From Photobacterium lutimaris (GTDB lineage: Bacteria; Pseudomonadota; Gammaproteobacteria; Enterobacterales; Vibrionaceae): a DNA stretch of 64,000 nucleotides. The notes beneath the pieces were generated by a model. That model searched no databases, was not told the DNA's origin, and saw only the letters and a program-made list of their open reading frames with translations. Of the stretch, positions 8,661-17,786 are shown piece by piece (position 1 is the stretch's first letter; each line of letters opens with the position of its first letter). The position numbers were made by a program, and so were the translations under genes. The stretch covers positions 124,001 to 188,000 of the forward strand of contig NZ_PYMH01000007.1 of the NCBI RefSeq assembly GCF_003025555.1, in the 5' to 3' direction.

Positions 8661-9482
8661 TCACATGTTGTATTTTGTTGTTTGCTTTTTGATGCTCTTT
8701 AGTAGTCTGTTGCGCACTTTGATGTAGACCTGGTCAACATTATTTATCATGAAAATAAACTTGTGCTTTTTGACGATGAGCTTACGTTTTAAAGTATTCT
8801 TCCCTGTTGGGTTTCTATCCATATAGCTGTAATAGCGAACAAGTTGACGTTTTTTTCGTTGGTGATAATAAAACTCTTTTCGATATGGTTCATTGTTGTA
8901 AAAGGCGAAAAAAAAGCCTTTTAAATAATCAATCTTAGCAATAGATTCAATGACTTGATGTCCGACACCATAAAAATGAAGATATTGAGTATGTGTAGGA
9001 TAACGCAAAGCAATTGTTTTATCCTCGGCATTAAATGGGTCGTAAACAACAGTAAAATGAGTATTGTTAATATTGCTAAAATGTTGGCTAGGATCAGACT
9101 CCGGAGGGAGCAATGGTGAAAAAAGTAAAGCTCGGTCAAGGTTTAGCAGTGATGAAAAGCAAGACACCCCATATGCTCCCATGCTTACGCCGTAGCCTAA
9201 TCTTTCTGGAAATTTTTGCAGCAGGGAAGTTATACCCTTAAGGTACTCCTTTAGCTCAGAACATGAAAACCAGTGATTGTCATTGACGGTATTAATGGCG
9301 ACAACATTAATTTGTTGCTTGACCAAAAAGTTATAACACCAAGCATGCTTGCTGGCATTAATCTGCTTCTTGGTGAGCAGCATTCCCGCAGGGTTAAAGC
9401 ACACTACGACAGGTTTGTTATAATCAAAGAAGGCGTACTCTATCAATGACTTATTAAGGACCACTCGTTCTGAATCTAGCAT
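8661..9482 (-). CDS. Putative alpha/beta-hydrolase-type esterase in the LPS locus
   Basis: Not recognised as a named family. The 273 residues contain a nucleophile-elbow motif GYGVSMGAYG (G-x-S-x-G with Ser near residue 100) after a short hydrophobic strand, and a late GVGHQVIE that could supply the catalytic His. The last 70 residues are very basic (many Lys/Arg) and lack a membrane segment. It sits downstream of waaL and a GT2 gene in an A+T-rich block and may act on, or acylate or deacylate, a surface sugar (inference). I chose ATG 9482 because AGGGA precedes it; an in-frame GTG at 9500 would add six residues. Confidence 0.6.
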   Translation of the reverse strand: MLDSERVVLNKSLIEYAFFDYNKPVVVCFNPAGMLLTKKQINASKHAWCYNFLVKQQINVVAINTVNDNHWFSCSELKEYLKGITSLLQKFPERLGYGVSMGAYGVSCFSSLLNLDRALLFSPLLPPESDPSQHFSNINNTHFTVVYDPFNAEDKTIALRYPTHTQYLHFYGVGHQVIESIAKIDYLKGFFFAFYNNEPYRKEFYYHQRKKRQLVRYYSYMDRNPTGKNTLKRKLIVKKHKFIFMINNVDQVYIKVRNRLLKSIKKQTTKYNM

Positions 9483-9507
9483 CTCTATATTCCCTGTCAC
9501 TCAAACA

Positions 9508-10353
9508 CTACTCTAAATTATCTATTTTCTTGTACCTTGGTTTTAAGCTTATGGCTTGACGTAGTAACCGCTGAGCCCATTTTTTGTTACTGCTACCAAA
9601 ATTATGCGGTCCCTGTGGTCCTAGATAATGATAGAGTACTTTATCTATATAATGTGCCTTTTCCCCAGCCATTTCTAATAATGGTGAAGTTAGGTACTTA
9701 TCACTGCATCGTCTCACATATTTATTATCTTCAGTGACTAAATCTTCATGCTTGATTTTTTTGCACTCTAACCAAGCTTTGATCCTGCCGGTGTACAAAT
9801 AGAAATTAAGCGTTCGTTTTACTTCTTCTTTCGTCAGGGTTAGCGACGCTGGGTTTACCTGCTTCCATAATGAGTACTTGAACGTTTTTAAATGATTAGC
9901 TCGCCACTTAACGTACCGAAATAGATTCAGTTTTGGGATAATATACGGATATGAAGAGCAGTTGCCTCCTCGTTTACCGTTAACAGTATAAGAACCAAAC
10001 GTCATCAAACACTGTTCTTGCTCATAGGTGTTTTTTAAGTATTCGAGTACCGTCGGATCGGCAAGCGCATCGTCGCCATCAATAAGGACAATTACATCAT
10101 TGTCATCAGGTTGAGCGAGTTTGATGGTTTCAGCAATGTTGCCCATTGAAAACAGTTTCTGTTGATGGCGTATCAAGTGAAATCGTCCGTCATCAAGAAT
10201 GTTTTCTTCAATAGTGTCACAGCTAGTATCTGTAGACAGGTCATCCCCAAAATACACCTCGAAGTTTTCGTAAGTCTGTTTTTTTAATATATCAATGTTA
10301 GCTTTAAGGTGATCTGACATATTATAGACAGCACTAATTACTATAAACTTCAT
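9508..10353 (-). CDS. Glycosyltransferase family 2 (GT-A)
   Basis: An inverting-type sugar transferase of 281 residues. The start FIVISAVYNMSDHLKANI is the GT2 nucleotide-binding opening, DDLSTD follows near residue 37, and VLIDGDD near residue 90 is the metal-binding DxD-type motif. A basic C-terminal third lacks membrane helices. Its start overlaps the end of waaL by 20 bases, showing tight coupling in one operon, and the hydrolase gene begins 25 bases after its stop. It probably builds the outer core or the O-chain-like branch; A+T-rich codon use differs from lpxM and hldD upstream. Confidence 0.85.
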   Translation of the reverse strand: MKFIVISAVYNMSDHLKANIDILKKQTYENFEVYFGDDLSTDTSCDTIEENILDDGRFHLIRHQQKLFSMGNIAETIKLAQPDDNDVIVLIDGDDALADPTVLEYLKNTYEQEQCLMTFGSYTVNGKRGGNCSSYPYIIPKLNLFRYVKWRANHLKTFKYSLWKQVNPASLTLTKEEVKRTLNFYLYTGRIKAWLECKKIKHEDLVTEDNKYVRRCSDKYLTSPLLEMAGEKAHYIDKVLYHYLGPQGPHNFGSSNKKWAQRLLRQAISLKPRYKKIDNLE

Positions 10354-11581
10354 TGCTACTTACACCCTTTTCTTTAATTGTTTTAGCTTCAATGGATTCA
10401 CTTTTTCTCAGTAGCATATACATGCTAAATAGATAAAAAGCGAGTGGATGTGCTCTCTCGAGTGGGACATCCGTTAAACTTACCGTTAGGTAAACACTGA
10501 TTAATATCCAGACTAGCGTCTTGGTCTCTGCGCCTTTTGATGAGTAGAGAGGGTATAAAATCAGCAGTAATATGGCGACAAGGCCAAAAACACCATAGTT
10601 TGCTAAATCATCCATCCACTGGTTGTGTAAATGGGCATATCTTGCGGCTTCATGTGAAATAAAATTCTCATTTGCCATTTGCTCTTTTATTTCTTGCTGT
10701 CCAGTATCACCTACACCCAGCAACCAGTGAGATTTGATGATCTCAATGCCGGCTTTCCACATTTGCAACCGCAAACCAATAGAGGTTTCCATATTGTCTG
10801 ACTGGATCTGCTGCACTTCATATAAAGTGGCATCAATTCTATGTGCAATGGGTTGCCTTAGCATGACAGTCACAGACAACAGAATGAGTGCTGAGCCCAA
10901 AATGACCCTAAAGCTCAATACTTTCGTATTGAGCGTTCGGGCAAAAAGCATGAGCGCGCCCGCCCCAAATGCTAACCATGGGCCTCGAGAAGCCGATAGA
11001 ATTAACGGAAATAGGGCGAAAATGGCAAGGCCTAATGCAATATATTTATACGTCTTTTCTTTTTCAGTGATCGCATAGTACAAGTTTGCATTGACCAAGA
11101 AGGCGCTGATGATTCCAATACGTATAGGGTTAATTGACCACTGGCCTCTATTAAATAGATTACTATCAAGGTGTTGGAGGATTAAAAATAGGACCAGGCT
11201 GGCAGATAATAGCCACACTAAGTTCCGAAATGAAATCCCCTTCAGGTAGCTGGGTGGAAGGATAGAGAGGTATAGAACACTTAAGCTAAGGATCCTGAAG
11301 CGGCTAGAGGAAACGCCGTAAGTGAAAAAAGCGACGATCGCAAACAGTAGGTTTGCTACCAAGAGCCATAGAAACTTGTTTTGTTTTATATTGCTTAAGA
11401 TGTCTTTGTGTCCGAGAAAACAAAGACGGGCAATAACCACTAACGGGACGAGTACATTCAGTATTTTATCACCATTGGCAAAGGCAAAAACACCGCTAAA
11501 GCACCAAATAAGAGGTAACAGTATGATTGAGTGGATTAACACGTCTCTATCTAGTTTCATCTTCTTTTGCATATATAACAT
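10334..11581 (-). CDS. waaL: O-antigen ligase family membrane protein (Wzy_C domain)
   Basis: Polytopic inner-membrane protein (415 residues, about ten to twelve hydrophobic segments) that joins undecaprenyl-linked glycan to lipid A-core on the periplasmic side. The Wzy_C region shows LSASRGPWLAFG, then a large periplasmic loop with GLRLQMWKAGIEIIKSHWLLGVG and HLHNQWMDDLANYG containing the conserved His. The start is the ATG at 11581 that shares its A with the lpxM stop (TGATG), a classic coupling; longer starts would run inside lpxM. It could instead be a Wzy polymerase, but its position between lpxM and core transferases favours ligase. Confidence 0.82.
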   Translation of the reverse strand: MLYMQKKMKLDRDVLIHSIILLPLIWCFSGVFAFANGDKILNVLVPLVVIARLCFLGHKDILSNIKQNKFLWLLVANLLFAIVAFFTYGVSSSRFRILSLSVLYLSILPPSYLKGISFRNLVWLLSASLVLFLILQHLDSNLFNRGQWSINPIRIGIISAFLVNANLYYAITEKEKTYKYIALGLAIFALFPLILSASRGPWLAFGAGALMLFARTLNTKVLSFRVILGSALILLSVTVMLRQPIAHRIDATLYEVQQIQSDNMETSIGLRLQMWKAGIEIIKSHWLLGVGDTGQQEIKEQMANENFISHEAARYAHLHNQWMDDLANYGVFGLVAILLLILYPLYSSKGAETKTLVWILISVYLTVSLTDVPLERAHPLAFYLFSMYMLLRKSESIEAKTIKEKGVSSNEVYSN

Positions 11582-12531
11582 CAATATCGGTATGGATTTT
11601 CCCCGCCTTCCGGTCGGGTTTTCAATAAACGTAAAATCCACATGTACTGCTCAGGGCGTTCGGTGACGTACTGCTCGATACACTGGTTCATCAAACGGGC
11701 GTCTTGCTCCTCGGTATCCAGCGGAAACGGGGAGAGTGGTGGATAGATGTCTATCTCGTATTTGCCGGTCTCGCTGTTGTAAATCGAGTACAAGGGTACG
11801 ATCTTGGCACGGCTCAGCTTCGCCAGGCGGCCCAGCCCGGCAATGGTGGCCTTGGTGGTGGCGAAAAAATCGACGAACACACTGTGCTCGGCCCCCAAGT
11901 CCTCATCCGGCAGGTAATAGCCCAAGTAGCCCTCGCGGATAGACTTGATGAAGGGTTTGATCCCGCCACTGCGCTCGTAAACACGGCCGCCGTATTGTAC
12001 ACGCTGTTTATGCATTAACCAGTCAGAGACAATGTTTTTCTGCTTTTTCGCCATTGCTGACACCGGTAGCCCGCGGGATGCCAGCAAAACCGCTGGAATA
12101 TCAATGGCCCAGGTGTGGGGTACCAACAAGATGGCACTGTCGCCATTTTCTTTCAATGCTGTCAGGTGTTCTTCACCTCGGACAACGGTATTGTCTTCCA
12201 GCCATTGGCGGTTGCGGACGCTGAGCGCTGCGAAGCCCATCAGGAAACTGCCAGCGGTAATGTAGCTTTCGAGCAGCATCGCCTCGCGCTCGGCCTCGCT
12301 CTTGTCAGGGAAGCACATCTGCAGGTTGACTCGGGCGCGGCGGTTGGCTTTGCTGTTGAACGTCACCGCGCGTTTGGCAAATGTGCTCGCCATGGCACGA
12401 CGGGTGCGGTGTGGCAGCAGGCACAGTAGCGCGGCAATGGCGACGGCCAGCCAGGTTCCCCAGTATTTGGGGTGCAGGAAGGCCCAGCTGAACTCTGGGT
12501 TGTAGGCTTTTTTATCGTAGTGATCTTTCAT
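11581..12531 (-). CDS. lpxM: Lipid A secondary acyltransferase (LpxM/MsbB type; LpxN in Vibrio cholerae)
   Basis: Inner-membrane acyltransferase that adds the last secondary acyl chain to Kdo-lipid A. The 316 residues include an N-terminal hydrophobic anchor (about 24-42) and the catalytic H-x4-D motif HTWAID (His139, Asp144). In V. cholerae the orthologous enzyme transfers a 3-hydroxy acyl chain. The ATG follows the hldD stop codon directly (TAG-ATG), and its own stop overlaps the waaL start, so hldD-lpxM-waaL are translationally coupled. Confidence 0.9.
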   Translation of the reverse strand: MKDHYDKKAYNPEFSWAFLHPKYWGTWLAVAIAALLCLLPHRTRRAMASTFAKRAVTFNSKANRRARVNLQMCFPDKSEAEREAMLLESYITAGSFLMGFAALSVRNRQWLEDNTVVRGEEHLTALKENGDSAILLVPHTWAIDIPAVLLASRGLPVSAMAKKQKNIVSDWLMHKQRVQYGGRVYERSGGIKPFIKSIREGYLGYYLPDEDLGAEHSVFVDFFATTKATIAGLGRLAKLSRAKIVPLYSIYNSETGKYEIDIYPPLSPFPLDTEEQDARLMNQCIEQYVTERPEQYMWILRLLKTRPEGGENPYRY

Positions 12532-13488
12532 CTAGTGTTTTGGTGCTTGGTTGATGGTTGCCATGTAGTCGGCCACGCCCTCGGCGACAGACTTGAAGGT
12601 GTCGGTGTAGCCGGCGGCCCGTAATTGGGTCAAATCGGCTTCGGTAAAGGCTTGGTAGCGGCCTTTCAGGTGTTCGGGGAAAGGAACGTCTTCAACTTTC
12701 CCCTTGCCGTGGTGCTTGATCACTGCCTTGGCGACTTCACTGAACGGTTCGGCCTTGCCGGTACCGCAGTTGTAGATCCCTGATACGCTGTTTTGCCAGA
12801 ACCACAGGTTGACCTTGCAGACATCGCCGACAAAGACAAAATCGCGTTTGAGGTTATCTGAACCCTCGAACAGTTTTGGGTTGTCACCCTGGTTGATCTG
12901 GTTGTTGAGGTGGAAGGCGACCGAGGCCATGCTGCCTTTGTGCTGCTCGCGTGGACCGTAGACATTGAAGTAACGGAAGCCAGTGATTTGCGACAGGGTC
13001 TCACCGTGTGCTTCGGCATCTTGCCACAGACGGCGGACATAGTTGTCGAACAACTGTTTGGAGTAACCGTAGACGTTGAGTGCGCCTTCGTACTGGCGCT
13101 CTTCGATAAAGTCGTGGTCACGGCCACCGTAGGTTGCAGCGGAGGACGCATACAGGAAGGGAATACTGCGCTCTAGGCAGTAATGCAGCAGCTCTTTGGA
13201 ATACTCGTAGTTATTGAGCATCATGTACTTGCCGTCCCATTCGGTGGTGGACGAGCAGGCCCCCTGGTGGAATACCGCATCGATTGGACCGAAGTCGTCA
13301 CCCGCCATGATCTGGGTAATGAAGTCTTCTTTGTCCATGTAATCGGCAATATCTAAATCAACCAGGTTGGCAAACTTGGTACCATCCTTGAGGTTATCGA
13401 CCACCAGGATGTCACTGCGGCCTTGCTCATTGAGTGCTTTTACGAGATTGCTGCCGATCATACCGGCACCACCAGTTACTATAATCAT
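12532..13488 (-). CDS. hldD: ADP-L-glycero-D-manno-heptose 6-epimerase
   Basis: Converts ADP-D,D-heptose to ADP-L,D-heptose, the donor used by the heptosyltransferase OpsX. The 318 residues carry the Rossmann motif GGAGMIGSN (6-14) and Tyr140-x3-Lys144, positions identical to the E. coli catalytic pair. It is the first gene of the leftward operon hldD-lpxM-waaL-GT2-hydrolase. The divergent gene is a TetR regulator, with an operator-like palindrome between them. Confidence 0.96.
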   Translation of the reverse strand: MIIVTGGAGMIGSNLVKALNEQGRSDILVVDNLKDGTKFANLVDLDIADYMDKEDFITQIMAGDDFGPIDAVFHQGACSSTTEWDGKYMMLNNYEYSKELLHYCLERSIPFLYASSAATYGGRDHDFIEERQYEGALNVYGYSKQLFDNYVRRLWQDAEAHGETLSQITGFRYFNVYGPREQHKGSMASVAFHLNNQINQGDNPKLFEGSDNLKRDFVFVGDVCKVNLWFWQNSVSGIYNCGTGKAEPFSEVAKAVIKHHGKGKVEDVPFPEHLKGRYQAFTEADLTQLRAAGYTDTFKSVAEGVADYMATINQAPKH

Positions 13489-13511
13489 GGCTCTTCCAGT
13501 CTGTAGGGTGG

Positions 13512-13536
13512 ATAACAGGGTCAGACCCGCTGTTAT
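13512..13536. promoter_or_regulatory. Palindrome between hldD and the TetR regulator
   Basis: ATAACAG (13512-13518) and CTGTTAT (13530-13536) are perfect arms, with GGTC/GACC nested inside. The spacing and size fit a TetR-family dimer site, and it lies 23 bases before hldD and 63 bases before the regulator. Binding by the adjacent regulator is inferred. Confidence 0.45.
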
Positions 13537-13599
13537 AGATTATGTTTATGATAGTATGAGCAGATTGCCAAATGATCTGGGCAAAGAAGTGAGAAGCAA

Positions 13600-14244
13600 A
13601 TGAAAACCCGTGACAAAATTATCCTGGCCGCACTGGAGCTTTTCAATGAAAGCGGTGAGCCGAATATTACCACTAACCATATTGCTGCCCATCTAGGGAT
13701 TAGCCCCGGTAATCTGTATTATCATTTCCGTAATAAGGAAGAGATTATACACAGTATTTTCGATCAATACGCGCATGATCTCAGTGTTCACTTTCAACCC
13801 CTTGAAAATGCGCATATAACCGCAGATGACTTGCTGCTATATCTCGACTCGGTATTTATGCTGATGTGGCGCTACCGTTTTTTCTACGCCAACCTACCTG
13901 ATATTTTGCAGCGTGATCCAGAGCTCCAGCATAAGTACCTTGCGGCACAGGACGGACTGCGCAAGGACATCATGGCAATGATGGCCAGTTTCCGTACCGG
14001 TGGTTTGCTGGATATCGAAGACGATGAGCTGGAAAATCTGGCGACAACGCTGAAGTTGGTGGCCTCGAGCTGGATTTTCTACCAGACGACCCAAGCTCCA
14101 GGTGCCAAGATCACCAAAGCGATACTCTACCAGGGGGTACTGCACATTCTGGGTATCGTGAGACCGTTGACCACCGCCGAAGGTAAGGCACAGGTGCTGC
14201 AGCTCAAAGCGCACTACCGTGAGCAGATAGAAAAAGACATCTAG
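13600..14244 (+). CDS. TetR/AcrR family transcriptional regulator
   Basis: DNA-binding repressor of 214 residues. Residues 1-47 form the TetR helix-turn-helix (TRDKIILAALELF ... ISPGNLYYHFRNKEEI). The rest resembles the C-terminal domain of the PF13972 type, with MLMWRYRFFYANLPDILQRDPEL near residues 88-110. No ligand can be assigned. It is divergent from hldD, so autoregulation and control of the LPS operon are both possible. GAGAAG lies just before the ATG. Confidence 0.85.
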   Translation: MKTRDKIILAALELFNESGEPNITTNHIAAHLGISPGNLYYHFRNKEEIIHSIFDQYAHDLSVHFQPLENAHITADDLLLYLDSVFMLMWRYRFFYANLPDILQRDPELQHKYLAAQDGLRKDIMAMMASFRTGGLLDIEDDELENLATTLKLVASSWIFYQTTQAPGAKITKAILYQGVLHILGIVRPLTTAEGKAQVLQLKAHYREQIEKDI

Positions 14245-14280
14245 CTTTTCAGCGAAGCGGCTTTTTTCTCTAGAGGCGGT

Positions 14281-15024
14281 TTAAAACGGTGGATTGAGGT
14301 CGGAAAGTCTGACCAGTTCGATCCCCTGTCCTTCCAGTAGCGGCAGGGCTCGGCTCAACACGTCCAGGGTCACCGGATAGGGATGGCCGATTGCAATCGC
14401 GTAGCCATTTTTCTTGGCTTGCTGGACCGCGCGCGCAAGTTGCTGCTTGACGAATTTCTCGTTACTGAGGTGGTCGAGGAATACATGGCGGCGCAGGGCA
14501 GGAACATGCTGTTGCTGGGCCTGTCTGAGTGCGACGGATCTGGCGGTGGTACGGCTATCTAAGAAAAACAATCCTTGCTCAGACAGTACTTCCATCACCC
14601 AGCCCATAGCTTGTGGGTTTTGGGTCAGCGCGCTGCCCATATGGTTGTTGATGGCGATGGCATTGGGAACCCGCTTGAGCGAGCCTCGCAGCGTTTGTTG
14701 TAGGGTAAACTGATCCATCTGCCGGGTGAGGGTAGTCATCTCCAGAGGCGCACGGTGTAGTGGCTCCATAGGCATATGGAGCAGAACATCGCGTTGTTGC
14801 CGCTGGGCCAATTCGCTGGTTGTCTTGTCATAAGGCGTATCCGGCAGAATTGAGATACTGATCTGTGGCGGCAATGCCGACAAGGCGGCGGGCATCGGCT
14901 GGTAGCCAAGATCGTCGATGACGATGGCAAGCTTGGCCGCATGGACCATATAGGGTGATCCTATACTGGTTAGGATTAGGACGAGGCCAAGGGCCCATTT
15001 CCCTAAGATATGATTCTTCGCCAA
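14281..15024 (-). CDS. yibQ: Divergent polysaccharide deacetylase family protein (YibQ)
   Basis: Periplasmic protein of 247 residues with a signal peptide (cut near residue 29, ...YMVHAA). The mature part begins KLAIVIDDLGYQ, where the IDDLG aspartates correspond to the metal-binding part of NodB-like deacetylases, and later has HMPMEP and AIAIGHPYP. Its substrate is unproven in any species. The start is an unusual TTG at 15024, chosen because AAAGGA lies 7 bases upstream and the signal peptide begins there. It is the last gene of gpmI-envC-yibQ, the same order as in E. coli. Confidence 0.85.
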   Translation of the reverse strand: MAKNHILGKWALGLVLILTSIGSPYMVHAAKLAIVIDDLGYQPMPAALSALPPQISISILPDTPYDKTTSELAQRQQRDVLLHMPMEPLHRAPLEMTTLTRQMDQFTLQQTLRGSLKRVPNAIAINNHMGSALTQNPQAMGWVMEVLSEQGLFFLDSRTTARSVALRQAQQQHVPALRRHVFLDHLSNEKFVKQQLARAVQQAKKNGYAIAIGHPYPVTLDVLSRALPLLEGQGIELVRLSDLNPPF

Positions 15025-15081
15025 AAGCTATCCTTTGCTTGTTTGTTGCGATGAACGGTTTTTGTTCGTTATAGCGCCGTT

Positions 15082-16236
15082 TTATCTGGTTAGCCAACTG
15101 CTCGGGTTGGTCGGGGAGCCCTTGCGGCGGATCTCAAAATACAACGACGACTGATCTTGTCCGCCACTGTCACCAATCAGGGCAATATTTTCGTTGGCCT
15201 GTACCGTATCGCCGACTTTTTTCAGCAAGGTCTGGTTATAGCCATAGAAACTCATGTCCCCCTTGCCGTGGTCGACAGCCAGTACCAAGCCGTAGCCGCG
15301 CAACCAGTCGGCAAACACAACCTTACCGGGGTAGATTGCCTTTACCGGATTGCCGGTAGATTGGGCAATTACCATGCCCTTCCAGTGCAATTCGCCTTGT
15401 TGGCTAGTGCCATAGCGATGCAGGATCTTACCTTTGACCGGCCAGGGCAGTTTGCCTTTCTGCTTGGCCAAACCGTCCATCGGGACACGGCGTGCGGCTT
15501 CGGCAGCAGCTCTGGCTTTTTCGATTTCTTTGACCAAGCGTTGCTCGTTTTGCTTGAGCTCTGTTAGGTACTGGCTATCGCTCGTCAACTGGCCACGCAG
15601 GTTTCGCACGGTTTTCTGCCGTTGGCTGCGCTCGGATTCCAGTTTTCGCTTTTGCTCATTGAGCTTGGCGAGCAGTGCCTGTTGTTCGTTTTGTTGCTCA
15701 CCCAACTGATGTTGCTTGAGCTGTAATTCGGTGGTGGTCGCTGCCAGTTCGTCGAGGGCTCGGCTGCGGGCCTGACTAAGACGCTCTGCATAGACGGTAA
15801 AGCGATCGAGTTGGCTGCTGTCTTCACCGCTGAGCATGAGGGCTAGTTGGCTTTGCTTGCCTTGCTTGTAATGGGCGTTGAGTAGCTCTTTGAGCAGTTC
15901 TTGTTGGCCAAGCTGCTGCTGGCGCAGTTGCTCGAGCTGTTGCCTTAGTGAGCGGATCGATGTGCTGAGTTCACCGGAACGCGCTTCGGCCTGATGGATA
16001 GCCTTGGCGGTTTCAGCGATGCCGACTTCCTGCTGGCGCAGGCTTTTTTGCAGTTGATCGACTTTTTTGCGGTTGGCTGCCACCTGATCTTGCTGGCGGG
16101 AGATTTCTTGCTTGACCCCTTTGAGTTGGCTGTCATTGGCCAGGGTGTGCGAGCTAAACAGCAGGCATAGCAAAGCGCCAGTGCAAAATGCACTGGCGCG
16201 AAGACGTTGGTGTAGGTGTTTGATAACTTCCCGCAT
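15082..16236 (-). CDS. envC: Murein hydrolase activator EnvC
   Basis: Periplasmic division-site protein that activates the amidases AmiA and AmiB. The 384 residues comprise a signal peptide (about 1-33), a long Gln/Leu-rich coiled coil (about 35-250) and a C-terminal LytM/M23-like domain (about 265-384; MVIAQSTGNPVKAIYPGKVV ... DHGKGDMSFYGYN) that is expected to be degenerate for zinc binding, as in E. coli EnvC. The ATG lies 8 bases after the gpmI stop and has no clear Shine-Dalgarno, which suggests coupling to gpmI. Confidence 0.93.
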   Translation of the reverse strand: MREVIKHLHQRLRASAFCTGALLCLLFSSHTLANDSQLKGVKQEISRQQDQVAANRKKVDQLQKSLRQQEVGIAETAKAIHQAEARSGELSTSIRSLRQQLEQLRQQQLGQQELLKELLNAHYKQGKQSQLALMLSGEDSSQLDRFTVYAERLSQARSRALDELAATTTELQLKQHQLGEQQNEQQALLAKLNEQKRKLESERSQRQKTVRNLRGQLTSDSQYLTELKQNEQRLVKEIEKARAAAEAARRVPMDGLAKQKGKLPWPVKGKILHRYGTSQQGELHWKGMVIAQSTGNPVKAIYPGKVVFADWLRGYGLVLAVDHGKGDMSFYGYNQTLLKKVGDTVQANENIALIGDSGGQDQSSLYFEIRRKGSPTNPSSWLTR

Positions 16237-16244
16237 AGGGGAGA

Positions 16245-17786
16245 TTATTTCAGATCAAACAGCACCTGACCAGTCATCTCTTCAGGGATTTCCATATCTG
16301 TTAGGGCCAGCATTGTTGGTGCTAGATCAGACAGTTTACCGTTATCCTTCAGAGTAAGCTCTTTATTACCTAAGTACACTAGCGGTACAGGTAGGCTAGT
16401 GTGAGCAGTGTGAATGCCACCTGTTTCTGGGTTGACCATCATCTCTGCGTTACCGTGGTCGGCAGTGATCAGAAGCTGACCGTCCATTTCACGGATAGCT
16501 TCAACGACACGGCCGATACAGCCGTCAACCGCTTCGGTCGCTTGTACTGCAGCATCATAAACGCCAGTGTGGCCAACCATATCAAGGTTCGGGTAGTTAC
16601 AGATGATGGTATCGAACTCACCGCTCTTGATTGCCGTAACCAGCTTGTCAGTCAGCTCAGGCGCGCTCATTTCAGGTTGAAGATCGTAAGTCGCTACTTT
16701 TGGTGAAGCCACTAGTCGGCGCTCTTCACCGTCGAACTCGTCTTCCACACCACCGTTGAAGAAGAAGGTCACGTGCGCGTATTTCTCTGTTTCAGAGATA
16801 CGAAGCTGCTTCTTGCCTTTTTTCGATAGCCATTCACCTAGGGTGTTAACCAAATCCGCTGGTGGGTAAGCGATAGGTAGGTTGATGTCTGCCGCGTACT
16901 GGGTCAGCATCACAACATCAGCAAGGGCTGGGAACTGAGCACGCTCGAAACCGGCGAAATCCACTTCGAAAGCACGGGTGATCTGGCGGGCACGGTCAGC
17001 ACGGTAGTTCATGAAGATAACGGCATCGCCATCTTCCATTGCCGCGACATCCTGGCCTTCAGCGCGGATTTCAGTGGCTTTAACAAATTCGTCGTTTTCG
17101 TCACGGGCATAAGCGGCTTCCAGACCTTCAACCGCTGAAGCGACACTGAATTCTGCTTTTGCTGCGGTTAGCAGGTTGTAAGCAACTTCAACGCGATCCC
17201 AGTTGTTGTCACGGTCCATGGCGTAGTAACGGCCAATCAGTGATGCAACGCGGCCTTTGCCTAGCTCAGCAAATAGGGCGTCGAAACGCTCTAGTGATGC
17301 CTGTGCGCTACGAGGTGGGGTGTCACGACCGTCTAGGAAGCAGTGTAGGTAGATTTTTTCAGCGCCGCGTTTTGCTGCCATTTCTACAGCTGCTGCGATG
17401 TGGTCTTCGTGGCTGTGAACACCGCCCGGAGACATCAGGCCCATGATGTGTACAGCTTTGCCTGCGTTAACGGCTTTGTCGATAGCGTCAGTCAGTGCTG
17501 GGTTTTCGAAGAAGTCACCGTCAGCAATTGATTTGGTGATACGGGTAAGATCTTGGTAAACGATGCGGCCGGCACCGATGTTGGTGTGACCTACTTCAGA
17601 GTTACCCATCTGGCCATCAGGTAGACCCACATCCATACCTGATGCTGAGATCAGAGTGTTTGCCTCGTTTGCCATCAGGCCATCGATAACTGGTGTGTTG
17701 GCGTTAGCAATAGCGTTGTTGGCGTTGTCTTGGCGGTAGCCCCAGCCATCTAGGATAACTAAAGCCAATGGCTTCTTAGCAGACAT
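16245..17786 (-). CDS. gpmI: 2,3-bisphosphoglycerate-independent phosphoglycerate mutase
   Basis: Mn-dependent glycolytic enzyme interconverting 3- and 2-phosphoglycerate. The 513 residues match the E. coli length. [10 protein letters not shown] (residues 9-18) opens the alkaline-phosphatase-like domain, [14 protein letters not shown] contains the catalytic serine (Ser63), and [10 protein letters not shown] near 440 is a metal site. The ATG at 17786 has GAGGGA upstream; an earlier in-frame ATG at 17831 lies inside the leader hairpin region and was not used. First gene of gpmI-envC-yibQ. Confidence 0.96.
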   Translation of the reverse strand: MSAKKPLALVILDGWGYRQDNANNAIANANTPVIDGLMANEANTLISASGMDVGLPDGQMGNSEVGHTNIGAGRIVYQDLTRITKSIADGDFFENPALTDAIDKAVNAGKAVHIMGLMSPGGVHSHEDHIAAAVEMAAKRGAEKIYLHCFLDGRDTPPRSAQASLERFDALFAELGKGRVASLIGRYYAMDRDNNWDRVEVAYNLLTAAKAEFSVASAVEGLEAAYARDENDEFVKATEIRAEGQDVAAMEDGDAVIFMNYRADRARQITRAFEVDFAGFERAQFPALADVVMLTQYAADINLPIAYPPADLVNTLGEWLSKKGKKQLRISETEKYAHVTFFFNGGVEDEFDGEERRLVASPKVATYDLQPEMSAPELTDKLVTAIKSGEFDTIICNYPNLDMVGHTGVYDAAVQATEAVDGCIGRVVEAIREMDGQLLITADHGNAEMMVNPETGGIHTAHTSLPVPLVYLGNKELTLKDNGKLSDLAPTMLALTDMEIPEEMTGQVLFDLK

